A stretch of 64,000 nt of DNA from JAHEEL01 sp963700375 (GCA_963700375.1 CAVOXF010000005.1:124001-188000); one strand, 5' to 3'. Counted from the first letter of the stretch, positions 41,031 to 50,731 are shown. A program made the numbers and translations. Notes: generated by a model not told the origin, from the sequence alone.

Positions 41031-41945
41031 TCAGACGTATTCGAGCCAATCGGCGTGACGCTCGTTCTGACCGGTCACGGTATCCATGAACATCTCCTGG
41101 GCCCGCTTCGTAACCGGTCCGGGTCGGCCGTCGCCGACCGGGCGGTCGTCGACCTCACGGACTGGTGTCACCTCGGCGGCGGTGCCGCTGAAGAACAACT
41201 CGTCGGCGTAGTAGAGGTCGGTGCGGGCGATGTCGGTCTCGATGACCTCGTAGCCGTCGTCGCGCAGGAGGGTCATCACCGACTCACGGGTGATCCCATC
41301 GAGAACGCCTGCCGTGACCGGCGGCGTTCGGACGACGCCGCCGCGCACGACGAAGAGGTTCTCACCGCTTCCCTCGGCGACAAAGCCCTCAGAATTGAGC
41401 ATGAGGGCCTCGTCGTAGCCGCCTCGCAGCGCCTCTTGCTTCGCTAGGACCGAGTTGACGTATCCGCCCGTGAGCTTGGCGTTTGGCATCAACGCGTCCT
41501 GGCCAATGCGGCGCCACGAGGACACCTTGACTCTGATGCCGTTGGCAAGGCCTTCCTCGCCGAGGTAGGCGCCCCACTCCCAGGTCGCAATCACCGTGTG
41601 AACCGAGGCGCCTGCGGGATTCAACCCCATCGATCCGGTCCCGTAGAAGACGAGGGGCCGGATATAGCCGGATGTGAGCCCATTGAGGTCCAACAGTTCC
41701 TTTGCGGCGGCTACGAGCTCTTCGACCGTCCAATCGACCGGGATTCCCAACGCCTTGCACGAGCGTGCGAGCCGCTCCATGTGCTCGGTGAGACGGAACA
41801 CGGCCGTTCCGTTGTCGGCCTCGTACGCTCGGATTCCTTCGAAGGCTCCCGTGCCGTAGTGGAGTCCGTGAACGAGCACGTGAACCGTGGCGTCATCCCA
41901 GTCGACGAGCTCTCCGTCCATCCAGATGTACTTTGTGGGCTGCAT
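41031..41945 (-). CDS. ilvE: Branched-chain amino acid aminotransferase
   Basis: A 304-residue fold-type IV PLP aminotransferase that transfers the amino group between glutamate and 2-oxo acids of Val, Leu and Ile. The PLP lysine is K157 in MPNAKLTGGYVNS. YGTGAFEGIRAYE and EGSGENLFVVRGG with FFSGTAAEVTPV are family motifs. The ATG start and length are standard. The following gene is 44 nt away. Confidence 0.94.
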   Translation of the reverse strand: MQPTKYIWMDGELVDWDDATVHVLVHGLHYGTGAFEGIRAYEADNGTAVFRLTEHMERLARSCKALGIPVDWTVEELVAAAKELLDLNGLTSGYIRPLVFYGTGSMGLNPAGASVHTVIATWEWGAYLGEEGLANGIRVKVSSWRRIGQDALMPNAKLTGGYVNSVLAKQEALRGGYDEALMLNSEGFVAEGSGENLFVVRGGVVRTPPVTAGVLDGITRESVMTLLRDDGYEVIETDIARTDLYYADELFFSGTAAEVTPVREVDDRPVGDGRPGPVTKRAQEMFMDTVTGQNERHADWLEYV

Positions 41946-41987
41946 CCCCCGATTCTGCCACAGATCGGTGATCCTGGCCGCGAGCGG

Positions 41988-42740
41988 TCACCGAACGGTC
42001 TCGAAGGCACTGAGCAGCGTGCGGACGACCTTGATCGAATTGATCGACACTTCAGAGAGGAATCGGTCGAAGTCGACCTCGGACCCCGATCCGGCCAGAT
42101 CAGAGAGCGAGCGGATCACGAGGTGATCGACCCCGAAGTGGGCGGCCACCTGGGCCACGGCCCCGCCCTCCATCTCGACGGCGTGGGCGCCGAACGTCTC
42201 GTGGATCCTCCTGCGCTCTGCCTCGGACTCAATGAACTGATCGCCGGTTGCTACGGTGCCGAATACGAGCTTCGGCGTCCGGCCCAGCACCCGATCGAGC
42301 TCGAGCCCGGTGAGGGCGATTCGAGCTTCTTCGAGCAGCCTCGGGGACGGCTGGTAGCCGACCGCGTCGGTCGGGTCGAAGAACGGAAGGTGCCCGGGTT
42401 GATACGGCTGGAAGCCATCGGCTCCGGCGACACCGGTGTCGTGCTGAACCACACGGTCGGCGACGACGACATCCCCGATCCTGAGCGCCGGATCGAGCCC
42501 GCCGGCCACCCCGGTGAAGAGTAGAAGCCGCGGAGCGAAGCGGTCGATGGCGAGCGTCGCCACCATCGCCGCATTGACCTTCCCAATCCCAACCGAAGCA
42601 ACGACCGTTTCGTTACCCCCAAGCATCCCTTGCCGGAAGGTGCATCCGGTGATCTCGACCTCGTCAAGGTCCGTCATCGCCTCCACAAGCGCCCCCAGCT
42701 CCCAGACAAGAGCACTCAGAATCAAGATCGGATGACCCAT
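41988..42740 (-). CDS. mtnN: 5'-methylthioadenosine/S-adenosylhomocysteine nucleosidase
   Basis: A 250-residue phosphorylase-superfamily nucleosidase, hydrolysing MTA and SAH to adenine and the thioribose. LFTGVAGGLDPALRIGDVVV, the ATGDQFIES loop, VEMEGGAVAQVA (with the ribose-binding Met-Glu) and IRSLSDLAG (catalytic Asp) are all present. AGGGAGAGG precedes the ATG. It is divergent from pgpA, with 230 nt between the starts. Confidence 0.92.
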   Translation of the reverse strand: MGHPILILSALVWELGALVEAMTDLDEVEITGCTFRQGMLGGNETVVASVGIGKVNAAMVATLAIDRFAPRLLLFTGVAGGLDPALRIGDVVVADRVVQHDTGVAGADGFQPYQPGHLPFFDPTDAVGYQPSPRLLEEARIALTGLELDRVLGRTPKLVFGTVATGDQFIESEAERRRIHETFGAHAVEMEGGAVAQVAAHFGVDHLVIRSLSDLAGSGSEVDFDRFLSEVSINSIKVVRTLLSAFETVR

Positions 42741-42970
42741 TGCTATCCCCTCTCCCTCTGCAATCGCGTGACGGGCGACCGGCGACCGGCGAATACGGAA
42801 GGTACCTCGCATGCCACTTCAGGATTGCATCACATCGCCGTATTCACCGAGTTGGTCGTGGCGCATGCTTCTGGCCTGTCGGTCGGATGGCCTGAAGTAT
42901 GACGACCGAGCGACGCTTCCGACGGCTCCGCTGCGACCACAAGGAGTCAGTTCACGCTTAGGCTCGTCCC

Positions 42971-43420
42971 GTGCACCGTTTCATCGCATCAGGGCTCTAT
43001 CTCGGCCTGATCCCGCGTCGGCTTCGGGGGTCGGACAACGGCGCCGGCACGTTCGGGGCTGCCCTCGCCGTCGTGATCTCGCTGCTTCTGTGGCGCTATC
43101 CGTGGTGGGTCGGGGCGATCGCCTTCTTCATCGCCTTCGTCCTGTCGCTCTGGTCCTCGGCTCCGTTCGCCGGCGACCACGCCGACCCGGGCTGGGTGGT
43201 GATTGACGAGGTTGCGGGAACCCTCGTCGCGGCCATCGGGCTCACCGGCTGGCCCTGGCTCGTCGCCGTGATCGTCGCCCGCCTCGCCGACATCTTCAAG
43301 GTGCTTCCCGGCGTGAAGCAGGCCGAATCGCTTTCTGGCGCGGTCGGGATCACGATGGACGACGTCGTCGCCGGCCTCTACGGACTCGCCGCCGGCTGGT
43401 TGGTCTCCTGGATCATCTAG
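42971..43420 (+). CDS. pgpA: Phosphatidylglycerophosphatase A
   Basis: A 149-residue membrane phosphatase converting phosphatidylglycerophosphate to phosphatidylglycerol. The PgpA-family motifs are GAGTFGAALA, DPGWVVIDEVAGTLVA and GITMDDVVAGLYG, with acidic residues on the cytoplasmic side. Four hydrophobic helices are visible. The gene starts with GTG. It faces the HAD gene convergently, 32 nt apart. Confidence 0.9.
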   Translation: MHRFIASGLYLGLIPRRLRGSDNGAGTFGAALAVVISLLLWRYPWWVGAIAFFIAFVLSLWSSAPFAGDHADPGWVVIDEVAGTLVAAIGLTGWPWLVAVIVARLADIFKVLPGVKQAESLSGAVGITMDDVVAGLYGLAAGWLVSWII

Positions 43421-43452
43421 GGCCAGGTCCCGACCCATCGGGCCGCCGCGTC

Positions 43453-44088
43453 CTAGAACCGCCACATCCAGGCGTTGATGAGTTCGGCGGTGAGTTCGGT
43501 CACCGAGGCACACGTTGCTGAGAAGGTGCCGTCCCGCAGGACCATGACGGTTCGCATTCCCGCCGCCACGGCGGATTCGACACCGAGGTCGGCGTCTTCG
43601 ATCGCGAGGCACTCCGTCGGGGGGATGCCAAGGCGCCGCGCCGCCTCGAGATAGACATCTGGCGCCGGCTTGCCGTGCGCAACCTCGTCGCCACCGACGA
43701 TGACGTCGAAGTATCGGTCGAGTCCGGTGAGCGCCAGCTTGCCCTCGAGCGCGTGCCGCCGGGACGACGACGCAACGGCCATCGTGGCGCCCTCCGCCGC
43801 CATCCGTCGAACGGTCTCGACTGCGTCGTCGAATGCGACCAGGCGTTCCTCGTAGACGGGTACGCGGATCGCGTCGATCTGCGCCATGTACTCGTCGAAT
43901 GGGGGCAGCGACACACGCCCGGCGAAGTAGTCGTACGTCGTCACTTCCGAAGTCCCGCGGCAGACGTCGCCGTCGGCGATCGTCATCTCGTAGCCGAAGC
44001 TGGAGAGCACCATGGCCCATATCTCGTCTGCGAGCGGCTCGGAATCGACGAGAACCCCGTCGCAATCGAAGATAACGGCCCGGATCAT
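43453..44088 (-). CDS. HAD-superfamily hydrolase (beta-phosphoglucomutase-like)
   Basis: A 211-residue HAD phosphatase/phosphomutase. Motif I is FDCDGVLVDSEP (D8 and D10), motif II is VASSSRRH, motif III K is in AHGKPAPDVY and motif IV is IEDADLGVES. A helical cap lies between motifs I and II. The substrate, a sugar phosphate or similar, is unknown. Its start overlaps the end of the SRPBCC gene by 4 nt. Confidence 0.93.
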   Translation of the reverse strand: MIRAVIFDCDGVLVDSEPLADEIWAMVLSSFGYEMTIADGDVCRGTSEVTTYDYFAGRVSLPPFDEYMAQIDAIRVPVYEERLVAFDDAVETVRRMAAEGATMAVASSSRRHALEGKLALTGLDRYFDVIVGGDEVAHGKPAPDVYLEAARRLGIPPTECLAIEDADLGVESAVAAGMRTVMVLRDGTFSATCASVTELTAELINAWMWRF

Positions 44089-44513
44089 GATGCGAGCCGA
44101 TCGAGCGCACCGCGAAACCGCCGACCGATCTCGTAGCCCGAGATTCGAGCGGCAATCCCCGCACCTTCGCCGACGAAGCTCAAGGTCACCGTCGCTGCGC
44201 CACCGGCGGGACCTGTCACCGTGACTGAGAATCGACCCTCTTCGATCCCCGGCACCTCCCGGACGTCACACTCGAAACGCCGCCCGGCTTCCCACGCCCG
44301 GACCTCGAGGCGTATTGCCGCGGCTGGATCGCTGCGGCGGGTGGGCGACAGGAAGATGATGTTGCCGACCTGGGGAAGGTCACCGGTCATCGAGATGGCG
44401 TTGTGCACCGGAAACCACTCACCGAATCGTGCGAGGTCGGCGACCAGCGCCCATACCTCGGCGGCATCGTGGTTCTCGATCGTTCGTTCGTCGCGCACGA
44501 CGATGAAGGCCAT
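44085..44513 (-). CDS. SRPBCC family protein
   Basis: A 142-residue START-like protein: strand RDERTIENHDAAEVWALVAD, FGEWFPV, a curved sheet in the middle and the C-terminal helix ISGYEIGRRFRGALDRL. A polyketide cyclase/dehydrase-like hydrophobic pocket is expected, with unknown ligand. It is 3 nt after the gatB stop and overlaps the HAD gene, so it is in the gatCAB operon. Confidence 0.85.
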   Translation of the reverse strand: MAFIVVRDERTIENHDAAEVWALVADLARFGEWFPVHNAISMTGDLPQVGNIIFLSPTRRSDPAAAIRLEVRAWEAGRRFECDVREVPGIEEGRFSVTVTGPAGGAATVTLSFVGEGAGIAARISGYEIGRRFRGALDRLAS

Positions 44514-44516
44514 GGC

Positions 44517-45965
44517 TCAACCGTCTGCCTTGTTTCGTATCAACTCTTGAACCATGCGGGGATCGGCCTTCCCACCGGTCGCACGCATCACCTGCCCGAC
44601 CAGGAATCCGATTGGTTTCATGTCACCGGACTGAATCTTCTCGAGCGCGTCCGGGTGCTCGTCGAGCACCGCGAGCACCGCGACCTCGACGGCGGTCGAG
44701 TCCGACATCTGGAGTAGGTCACGGGACTGCGCGACGTCACGAGGTGATCCCTCACCCGCGAGAACCGCGGCCAGGACATCCTTGCCCGCCGTAGCCGACA
44801 GATCCCCGGCGCTGATCATCGAAGAGAGTTCAACGAGGGACGCTGCCGTGAGCCCGGTCTCGCCGACGTCAACGGACTCGCTGCGCAAGTACCGGACGAC
44901 TTCGCCGGTGAGCCAGATTCCGACGTTTCGGGCGTCCGCGCCCCGGGTTACCGAATCCTCGAACAATGCAGCCAAGTCCCCGGAGTCCACCAGAAGATCC
45001 GCGGTGCGAAGGTCGGTACCGAGGCTGACGTAGCGCGCTCGTTTCGCAGCAGGGAGTTCAGGCCTGCGTGCCGCGACACGGTCGCGCCATGCTGCATCGA
45101 TGTGAATAGGCAGGAGGTCCGGATCCTGGAAGTAGCGATAGTCCTCGGACTCTTCCTTCGTGCGGCCGGACCGGGTCACGCCCATCGCTTCGTCCCAATG
45201 GCGGGTCTCCTGATGGATCGATCCCCCAGCTTCGAGGATCTCGATCTGGCGGGTGATCTCGAACGCGATCGCCCGTTGCATCGACCGCAACGAGTTGACG
45301 TTCTTGACTTCGGTGCGCGTCCCGAGCGTCTCGACGCCCACGGGCCGGACGGAGATGTTTGCGTCGAACCGCATCGAGCCCTCTTCGAGGCGGGCATCCG
45401 ACACTCCGATCGCTCGCACAATCCGTTGGAGTTCCGTCCCGTAGGCCCTGGCCTGTTCAGGTGAGCGGATATCGGGTTCGGTGACGATCTCGACCAGCGG
45501 GACCCCGGCGCGGTTGAAGTCGAGCAGTGTGTGCTCAGCGCCGTGGATTCGCCCACTTTCACCGACGTGCGTGCTCTTCCCCGTGTCTTCCTCCATGTGG
45601 ACCCGGGTGATCCCGACTGTGGTCGGCTCCCCGTCGACGTCGACGCTGACGTGCCCGTCCACGCAGAGCGGGAAGGTGTACTGAGAGATCTGATAGTTCT
45701 TCGGCAGGTCCGGATAGAAGTAGTTCTTCCGGTAGAACAGCGAGTCCTCAGTGAGGGTGCAGTCGAGAGCTTCGCCGATCGACAGGATCCCCTCGATCGC
45801 CTCCTCGTTCGGCACCGGCAGGGCGCCCGGGAGTGATAGACACACCGGGCACACGGCCGTGTTCGGCTCGTCGCCGAACTCGACCGGGCAGCCGCAGAAC
45901 ATCTTCGAGTTCGTCTGAAGCTCGACGTGTGTTTCGAGTCCGATAACGGATTCCCACTCGGTCAT
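44517..45965 (-). CDS. gatB: Asp-tRNA(Asn)/Glu-tRNA(Gln) amidotransferase subunit B
   Basis: A 482-residue subunit that binds the mischarged tRNA and carries the kinase/transamidase site of GatCAB. Recognisable stretches are VIGLETHVELQTNSKMFC with GCPVEFGDEPNTAVCPVCLS (zinc Cys), YFYPDLPKNYQISQY and SMRFDANISVRP. The YqeY-like tail ends DPRMVQELIRNKADG. Its start overlaps gatA by 4 nt. Confidence 0.97.
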   Translation of the reverse strand: MTEWESVIGLETHVELQTNSKMFCGCPVEFGDEPNTAVCPVCLSLPGALPVPNEEAIEGILSIGEALDCTLTEDSLFYRKNYFYPDLPKNYQISQYTFPLCVDGHVSVDVDGEPTTVGITRVHMEEDTGKSTHVGESGRIHGAEHTLLDFNRAGVPLVEIVTEPDIRSPEQARAYGTELQRIVRAIGVSDARLEEGSMRFDANISVRPVGVETLGTRTEVKNVNSLRSMQRAIAFEITRQIEILEAGGSIHQETRHWDEAMGVTRSGRTKEESEDYRYFQDPDLLPIHIDAAWRDRVAARRPELPAAKRARYVSLGTDLRTADLLVDSGDLAALFEDSVTRGADARNVGIWLTGEVVRYLRSESVDVGETGLTAASLVELSSMISAGDLSATAGKDVLAAVLAGEGSPRDVAQSRDLLQMSDSTAVEVAVLAVLDEHPDALEKIQSGDMKPIGFLVGQVMRATGGKADPRMVQELIRNKADG

Positions 45966-47440
45966 GGCGCCACCACCTTCGACGTGGCGAGTCTCGCCCG
46001 AGTGTCGAATCCCGAGAGTCGTTCGACCTCGGCTCCCACGCGGAACATAACTTCCTCGCCGAGCGCCGGAGCCAGGATCTGGAACCCGATCGGGAGGTCG
46101 TCGTCACCTAGTCCGACCGGCACCGACATCGCCGGATCTCCGGCGAGGTTGGTCGCGATCGTGCAGATGTCCGACAGGTACATCGTGAGCGGGTCGGTTG
46201 TCTTCGACCCGATCTCGAAGGCCGTTGTCGGGGTCGTGGGAGAGACAAGCACATCGACCTGCTCGTATGCACCAGCGAACTCCCGCCGAAGCAACGTGCG
46301 TACCCGTTGTGCCTGGCCGTAGAAGGCGTCGTAGTAGCCGGCCGACAGGGCATAGGTGCCGAGCAGGATCCGCCGGATCACTTCGGGACCGAAGCCTTCG
46401 GCCCGCGTCTTCGCCATCATCTCTTCAGTCGTCGATCCGTCAACACGCAGGCCGTAGCGCACTCCGTCGAACCGGGCGAGATTCGACGAGCACTCTGCCG
46501 GGGCGAGGAGGTAGTAGGCGGACAATGCATACTCGATCGCGGGGAGCGAGAGTTCGACGATCTCGGCTCCGGCATCGGCAAGTCGGTCGAGCGTCGTGCG
46601 AGTGGCGGCGAGGACATCCGGATCGATTCCCTCGCCCGCGAGTTCGTTGATCACGCCGACGCGGACACCGCCGACACCGGCATCAAGCGACCGGGAGATC
46701 GCCGGTACGTCACCGTGGAAGCTCGTCGCGTCGAGCGGATCCCAGCCGACGACCGCTTCGAGCAGCGTTGCGGCATCGGGGACGGTCCGTGCTATCGGCC
46801 CGATCTGGTCGAAGGACGAGGCGAACGCGATGAGGCCGTAGCGGCTGACGAGGCCGTAGGTCGGCTTGACCCCGACGGTTCCCGTCAGCGCGGCCGGCTG
46901 GCGGATTGAGCCGCCGGTGTCCGAGCCGTACGCACCAAGCGCCGAACCCGCCGCCACAGCGGCCGCCGATCCACCGGATGAGCCGCCGGGGACCATGTCG
47001 GTGTTCCAAGGATTGCGGCTTGGACCGTAGGCCGAGTTCTCGGTGGATGATCCCATCGCAAACTCGTCGAGGTTCGTCTTGCCGACGATCACCGCGCCGG
47101 CATCGCCGATGCGATTCACGGCGGTTCCGCTGTATGGCGGCTCCCAACCGGCAAGGATCTGCGAACCGGCAGTCGTCTCGATGCCCTTTGTCACCATGTT
47201 GTCCTTGACGGCAATCGGGATGCCGAGCAGGGGTCGCGCATCGCCTTCGGCGAGCGCAACGTCCGCAGCCTGCGCCGCGGCCCGGGCTCCGTTGCGGTCG
47301 AGGGTGAGGTAGGCGTGGAGTTGGGACTCGGACACCGCCGCGCGCCGTTCGACCGCGTCGAGGAGTTCGACCGCGGTGAACTCGGATGCCCGAAGGCCGG
47401 CTGTTGCCTGGGCAATGGTGAGGTCGGCGAGATCGGTCAC
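45962..47440 (-). CDS. gatA: Asp-tRNA(Asn)/Glu-tRNA(Gln) amidotransferase subunit A
   Basis: A 492-residue amidase-signature subunit releasing ammonia from glutamine. The Ser-cisSer-Lys triad is K79 in IPIAVKDN, the cis-Ser at S154/S155 in GGSSGGSAA, and the nucleophile S178 in YGSDTGGSIRQP. It acts with GatB and GatC to turn Glu-tRNA-Gln into Gln-tRNA-Gln. Overlaps with gatC and gatB are 4 nt each. Confidence 0.97.
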   Translation of the reverse strand: MTDLADLTIAQATAGLRASEFTAVELLDAVERRAAVSESQLHAYLTLDRNGARAAAQAADVALAEGDARPLLGIPIAVKDNMVTKGIETTAGSQILAGWEPPYSGTAVNRIGDAGAVIVGKTNLDEFAMGSSTENSAYGPSRNPWNTDMVPGGSSGGSAAAVAAGSALGAYGSDTGGSIRQPAALTGTVGVKPTYGLVSRYGLIAFASSFDQIGPIARTVPDAATLLEAVVGWDPLDATSFHGDVPAISRSLDAGVGGVRVGVINELAGEGIDPDVLAATRTTLDRLADAGAEIVELSLPAIEYALSAYYLLAPAECSSNLARFDGVRYGLRVDGSTTEEMMAKTRAEGFGPEVIRRILLGTYALSAGYYDAFYGQAQRVRTLLRREFAGAYEQVDVLVSPTTPTTAFEIGSKTTDPLTMYLSDICTIATNLAGDPAMSVPVGLGDDDLPIGFQILAPALGEEVMFRVGAEVERLSGFDTRARLATSKVVAP

Positions 47441-47727
47441 GATTCGTCCAGGATCTTCGGTACCCGGAAGTACCCGTTCTCGGCGTCCGGGGCGCCCGCA
47501 AGCGCCTCATCCCGGTCGAGTGACCCGGTCACCACATCAGGACGGAACGCGTTCACCATCGGGAGGGGATGCGATGTCGGCTCCACCCCTTCGGTCGGCA
47601 GCGCCTGCACGCGCTCGGCATGCTCGAGGATGTTCTCGAGCTGCTCCGCATACGCCGCAAGCTCATCGTCGGTCAATGCGATGCGTGCAAGGCTCGCGAC
47701 CCGTGCAATATCAATCTCAACTGGCAT
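47437..47727 (-). CDS. gatC: Asp-tRNA(Asn)/Glu-tRNA(Gln) amidotransferase subunit C
   Basis: A 96-residue belt subunit that clasps GatA and GatB. It begins IDIARVASLARIALTDDELA, has the helix LENILEHAERVQAL and the loop PLPMVNAFRPDVV, and ends NGYFRVPKIL, all typical. It is the first gene of gatCAB; the ATG at 47727 is about 74 nt from the divergent membrane-protein gene. Confidence 0.95.
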   Translation of the reverse strand: MPVEIDIARVASLARIALTDDELAAYAEQLENILEHAERVQALPTEGVEPTSHPLPMVNAFRPDVVTGSLDRDEALAGAPDAENGYFRVPKILDES

Positions 47728-47800
47728 GGCGATGATGGTACCGGCGGTCCGGGGCGAGCGACCGGCGACCGGCGACGCTCTTCTCTCTACGCTTCGTCCC

Positions 47801-48424
47801 GTGCTCCCTCTTCCTTCGCTTCAAGCTCTCTGGCCGAGGCTCGGGCGTCTGCTCTTCGGTCTCACGCTGTTTGGCCTCGGCCTTGCCCTCATGGTTGTCG
47901 CCGACCTCGGCCTCTCACCGTGGGATGTGCTGCACCAGGGAATCTCCCGGCGAACCGGGATTCCGATCGGCACGGTCGTCATCATCACAGGGTTCACCGT
48001 TCTGCTGCTGTGGATCCCGCTCAAGGAACGAATCGGGATCGGAACGATCGCCAATGCAATCGTCATCGGCCTTGTACTCGATGGCGCGCTTCTCCTCCTT
48101 CCCGAAACGCTGGACGGTCTCGTCCTGCGATGGATCGCGCTGCTCGTCGGTGTAGTCATCGTCGCGATCGGTTCCGGCTTCTACATCGGCGCCGGCCTCG
48201 GACCAGGCCCACGCGACGGCCTCATGACAGGGCTCGCCAAGCGAGGTATCTCGATTGCGCGGGCTCGCGCCGGGATCGAGATCGCCGCGCTCGTCGTCGG
48301 GTGGGCTCTCGGCGGGACGGTCGGCATCGGGACCGTGATCTTTGCATTTGGCATGGGCCCGCTCGTTCAGTACTTCCTGAAACGCCTGTCGATCATCCCG
48401 GTCGTACCGAAGGTCAGTGAGTGA
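47801..48424 (+). CDS. YczE/YitT-family membrane protein
   Basis: A 207-residue integral membrane protein of the YczE/YyaS type. GLALMVVADLGLSPWDVLHQ and IGAGLGPGPRDGLMTGLAKR are the two signature repeats, and five to six hydrophobic helices are visible. The role is unknown; some relatives lie beside lipopeptide genes. The GTG at 47801 is chosen because upstream sequence in frame is antisense to gatC. The 3' end overlaps the convergent ABC-2 permease gene by 11 nt. Confidence 0.85.
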   Translation: MLPLPSLQALWPRLGRLLFGLTLFGLGLALMVVADLGLSPWDVLHQGISRRTGIPIGTVVIITGFTVLLLWIPLKERIGIGTIANAIVIGLVLDGALLLLPETLDGLVLRWIALLVGVVIVAIGSGFYIGAGLGPGPRDGLMTGLAKRGISIARARAGIEIAALVVGWALGGTVGIGTVIFAFGMGPLVQYFLKRLSIIPVVPKVSE

Positions 48425-49565
48425 GCCGTCGCCGGAAGATGACGGCTGCGATCAGGACCAACGCGAATCCATAGAGCGTCAGCACCGTCAATTCGACGGC
48501 GATGTCGGACACACCTCCGCCGTGGAGGATCAGTTCGGAGAAGGCGTCGTTCCCCCACGCGTGGGGTGTCAGGTGGGCGATGCCGACCATGGTGTCCGGG
48601 AACACCTCGAGCGGCACCATCGACCCTCCGAGCGCGGCCAGCATCAGGGCACCGAAGATCGCTACGCCGCTTGCCTGCTGTTCGGTGGAGAACGTCGATC
48701 CGAGCAGCATCCCGGCCCCCGTGCCCGTCAAGGCGAACGCCGACACGACGAGCATTGCACCGATCGGGTCGCCCCACGAGATGTCGAACAGCACGCCGGC
48801 CGCCAGGACGATGAACACGCCCTGGAGCATCACCACGAGGAACCGCCCGAGTGTCTCGCCGCTGATGATCGTGCCGGCCGTGGTCGGGGTGGAGAACATC
48901 CGTTCTGACACGCCGAGGCGCCTGGACTGGATCAGAGCGGTCGACGACGTCAGGGCAGTGAGGAACATGAACAGGAGCAACTGCTGGGCGGCGTTCGTAT
49001 CAGCGCCGGTGGGCGCGTCGCTCGCGGCATCTCCCTCGACGACGACATCCACCGCGGGCATACCGGATTGCATCGCATCTGCGGTGGCGAGCGCCGTCGC
49101 TGCGTCGGTGCCGGTTGCATCCACTGCGAAGCGAGCTGCACGGATCTTTGATCCCTGCTCGACCACCGCTGCATCGACGACGGCCTGCACATCGATACCG
49201 CCGGCACTCGCCGTCGCGAAGTAGCCGATCTCAACCTGCTCGCCGCTGTCGAGTTGCTCGCTGTAGCCGACCGGTATCACGATGACCGCATCGACGTCGT
49301 TGCGCCGCAGGCGTTGGCGGGCGTCGTCTTCGTCATCGGATTCGACCGTCTCGAATGCGGTGGACGACGCGATCTCGTCGTACATGTCTCGGGCCCGGTC
49401 GTCATCCACCGGCACGACCACGGCGACTCGACTCACAAAGCCTGAGCCGAACACGAGCCCCAGAACGAGGATGAGAACGATCGGGAGAACGAATACGAAG
49501 AAGATGTTGGATCGATCCCGGAAGAGCCGGCGGAGGCTGTTCGCTGCAATCGTGAGCGTCTTCAT
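48414..49565 (-). CDS. ABC-2 type transporter permease (2)
   Basis: A 383-residue permease: one N-terminal helix (FFVFVLPIVLILVLGLVFG), an extracytoplasmic domain of about 170 residues, then five C-terminal helices. This is the ABC2_membrane_3 layout of NatB/YhaP-like exporters. The conserved region after the large loop includes SRRLGVSERMFSTPTTAG. It is the third gene of an ATPase-permease-permease operon; start and upstream stop touch at 49565. Substrate unknown (Na+, drug or peptide export in relatives). Confidence 0.88.
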   Translation of the reverse strand: MKTLTIAANSLRRLFRDRSNIFFVFVLPIVLILVLGLVFGSGFVSRVAVVVPVDDDRARDMYDEIASSTAFETVESDDEDDARQRLRRNDVDAVIVIPVGYSEQLDSGEQVEIGYFATASAGGIDVQAVVDAAVVEQGSKIRAARFAVDATGTDAATALATADAMQSGMPAVDVVVEGDAASDAPTGADTNAAQQLLLFMFLTALTSSTALIQSRRLGVSERMFSTPTTAGTIISGETLGRFLVVMLQGVFIVLAAGVLFDISWGDPIGAMLVVSAFALTGTGAGMLLGSTFSTEQQASGVAIFGALMLAALGGSMVPLEVFPDTMVGIAHLTPHAWGNDAFSELILHGGGVSDIAVELTVLTLYGFALVLIAAVIFRRRLTH

Positions 49566-50731
49566 CAGTACTTCACCAGGTCCCGCGCCCGGACCAGGCC
49601 GATCGCACCGAGCGTCACGGCGAAGAGCAGGACCGCCCCAACGGCGGGCAGAATGTCGACGATTCCTTCACCCGCCGAGAGGCGCTGGAATCCGTCCATC
49701 AACCAGAAGTGGGGAGCGAACCGGCTCACCACCACGAACGCGCCGGATACCCGCGTCACCGGGAAGAAGACCCCGCCGAGAACCCCGAACACCACCACGA
49801 TGAACGCGGTGATCGCCCCGGCCTGTTCGGCCGTCGTCGTGAACGTTGCGACTGCCGCGGTAAGACCCATCGCTGCCGCCACGCCGGCCAAGATGAGGAT
49901 CAGCACGCCGATCGACAGTCCCCAGTCTGCACCCATGAGCAGCGTCGTGGCGAGCCACAGCACCACGGTGCTCGCTACCCCCATGGCGAACGACGCCGCC
50001 AGCTTGCCCACGAGGATCGACTGCTTCGAGATTGGTGCGACCAGAAGTCGCGGCATAGTCCCGTTCTCTCGTTCCTCGATGATGCTCAGCACGCCGAATT
50101 GGACGGTGAAGAAGAGGAAGAACACGGCAATGCCGGTTGCGTAGAAGGTTGCGAAGTCGAAGCCTCTCCCCTCGGTCTGCCCGGAGGCGAGCACGATCGG
50201 TGAGGTCTCGGATGCTGCTTCGGCGGCGAGCGCCGCCGGGTCGTCCGCACCGAGCGCAAGCGCCGTCGCCACCGATAGGCGAACCGCGTTGACTTCACCG
50301 GCGAAGCCCTCTGCCATCGCCGTCCCGACCTGCGCTCCGATCGGCTGATCCGGATTTGCAACCACCGTGATCGCAGCCTCCTGGTTCCGGCCGATCGCGT
50401 CCGAGAACCCTTCCGGCACGAGATAGGCCGTCGAGACCACGTCGTTGGCGACCATCTCCCGTGCCGTAGCTGAATCTGAAGCCGCCGAGACCGTGATCCA
50501 GCCCTCTGCTTCGATCTCGGAGAGCATCCCCGCAAACGCCTGCGACACCGAACCGCCGTCTGCGTCGGCGACCGCGACCGCTGTGCTGAATGCCTGATCG
50601 GTGATCGGGCCGAGCGTGAGGTTCATGATGAACGCCAGGCCGAGTGGCACCACGATCGCGAGGACGATCGCCGAGCGATCCCGCAACCGCTCCTTCAGGT
50701 CCTTGGCGGCGATCGTCAGCGCAACATGCAT
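49565..50731 (-). CDS. ABC-2 type transporter permease (1)
   Basis: A 388-residue permease of the same layout as its neighbour: N-terminal helix VLAIVVPLGLAFIMNLTLG, a large outer domain, then a C-terminal block of helices beginning after EERENGTMPRLLVAPISK. The ATG at 50731 overlaps the ATPase stop (TAATG), showing translational coupling. The two permeases probably form a heterodimer. Confidence 0.9.
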   Translation of the reverse strand: MHVALTIAAKDLKERLRDRSAIVLAIVVPLGLAFIMNLTLGPITDQAFSTAVAVADADGGSVSQAFAGMLSEIEAEGWITVSAASDSATAREMVANDVVSTAYLVPEGFSDAIGRNQEAAITVVANPDQPIGAQVGTAMAEGFAGEVNAVRLSVATALALGADDPAALAAEAASETSPIVLASGQTEGRGFDFATFYATGIAVFFLFFTVQFGVLSIIEERENGTMPRLLVAPISKQSILVGKLAASFAMGVASTVVLWLATTLLMGADWGLSIGVLILILAGVAAAMGLTAAVATFTTTAEQAGAITAFIVVVFGVLGGVFFPVTRVSGAFVVVSRFAPHFWLMDGFQRLSAGEGIVDILPAVGAVLLFAVTLGAIGLVRARDLVKY

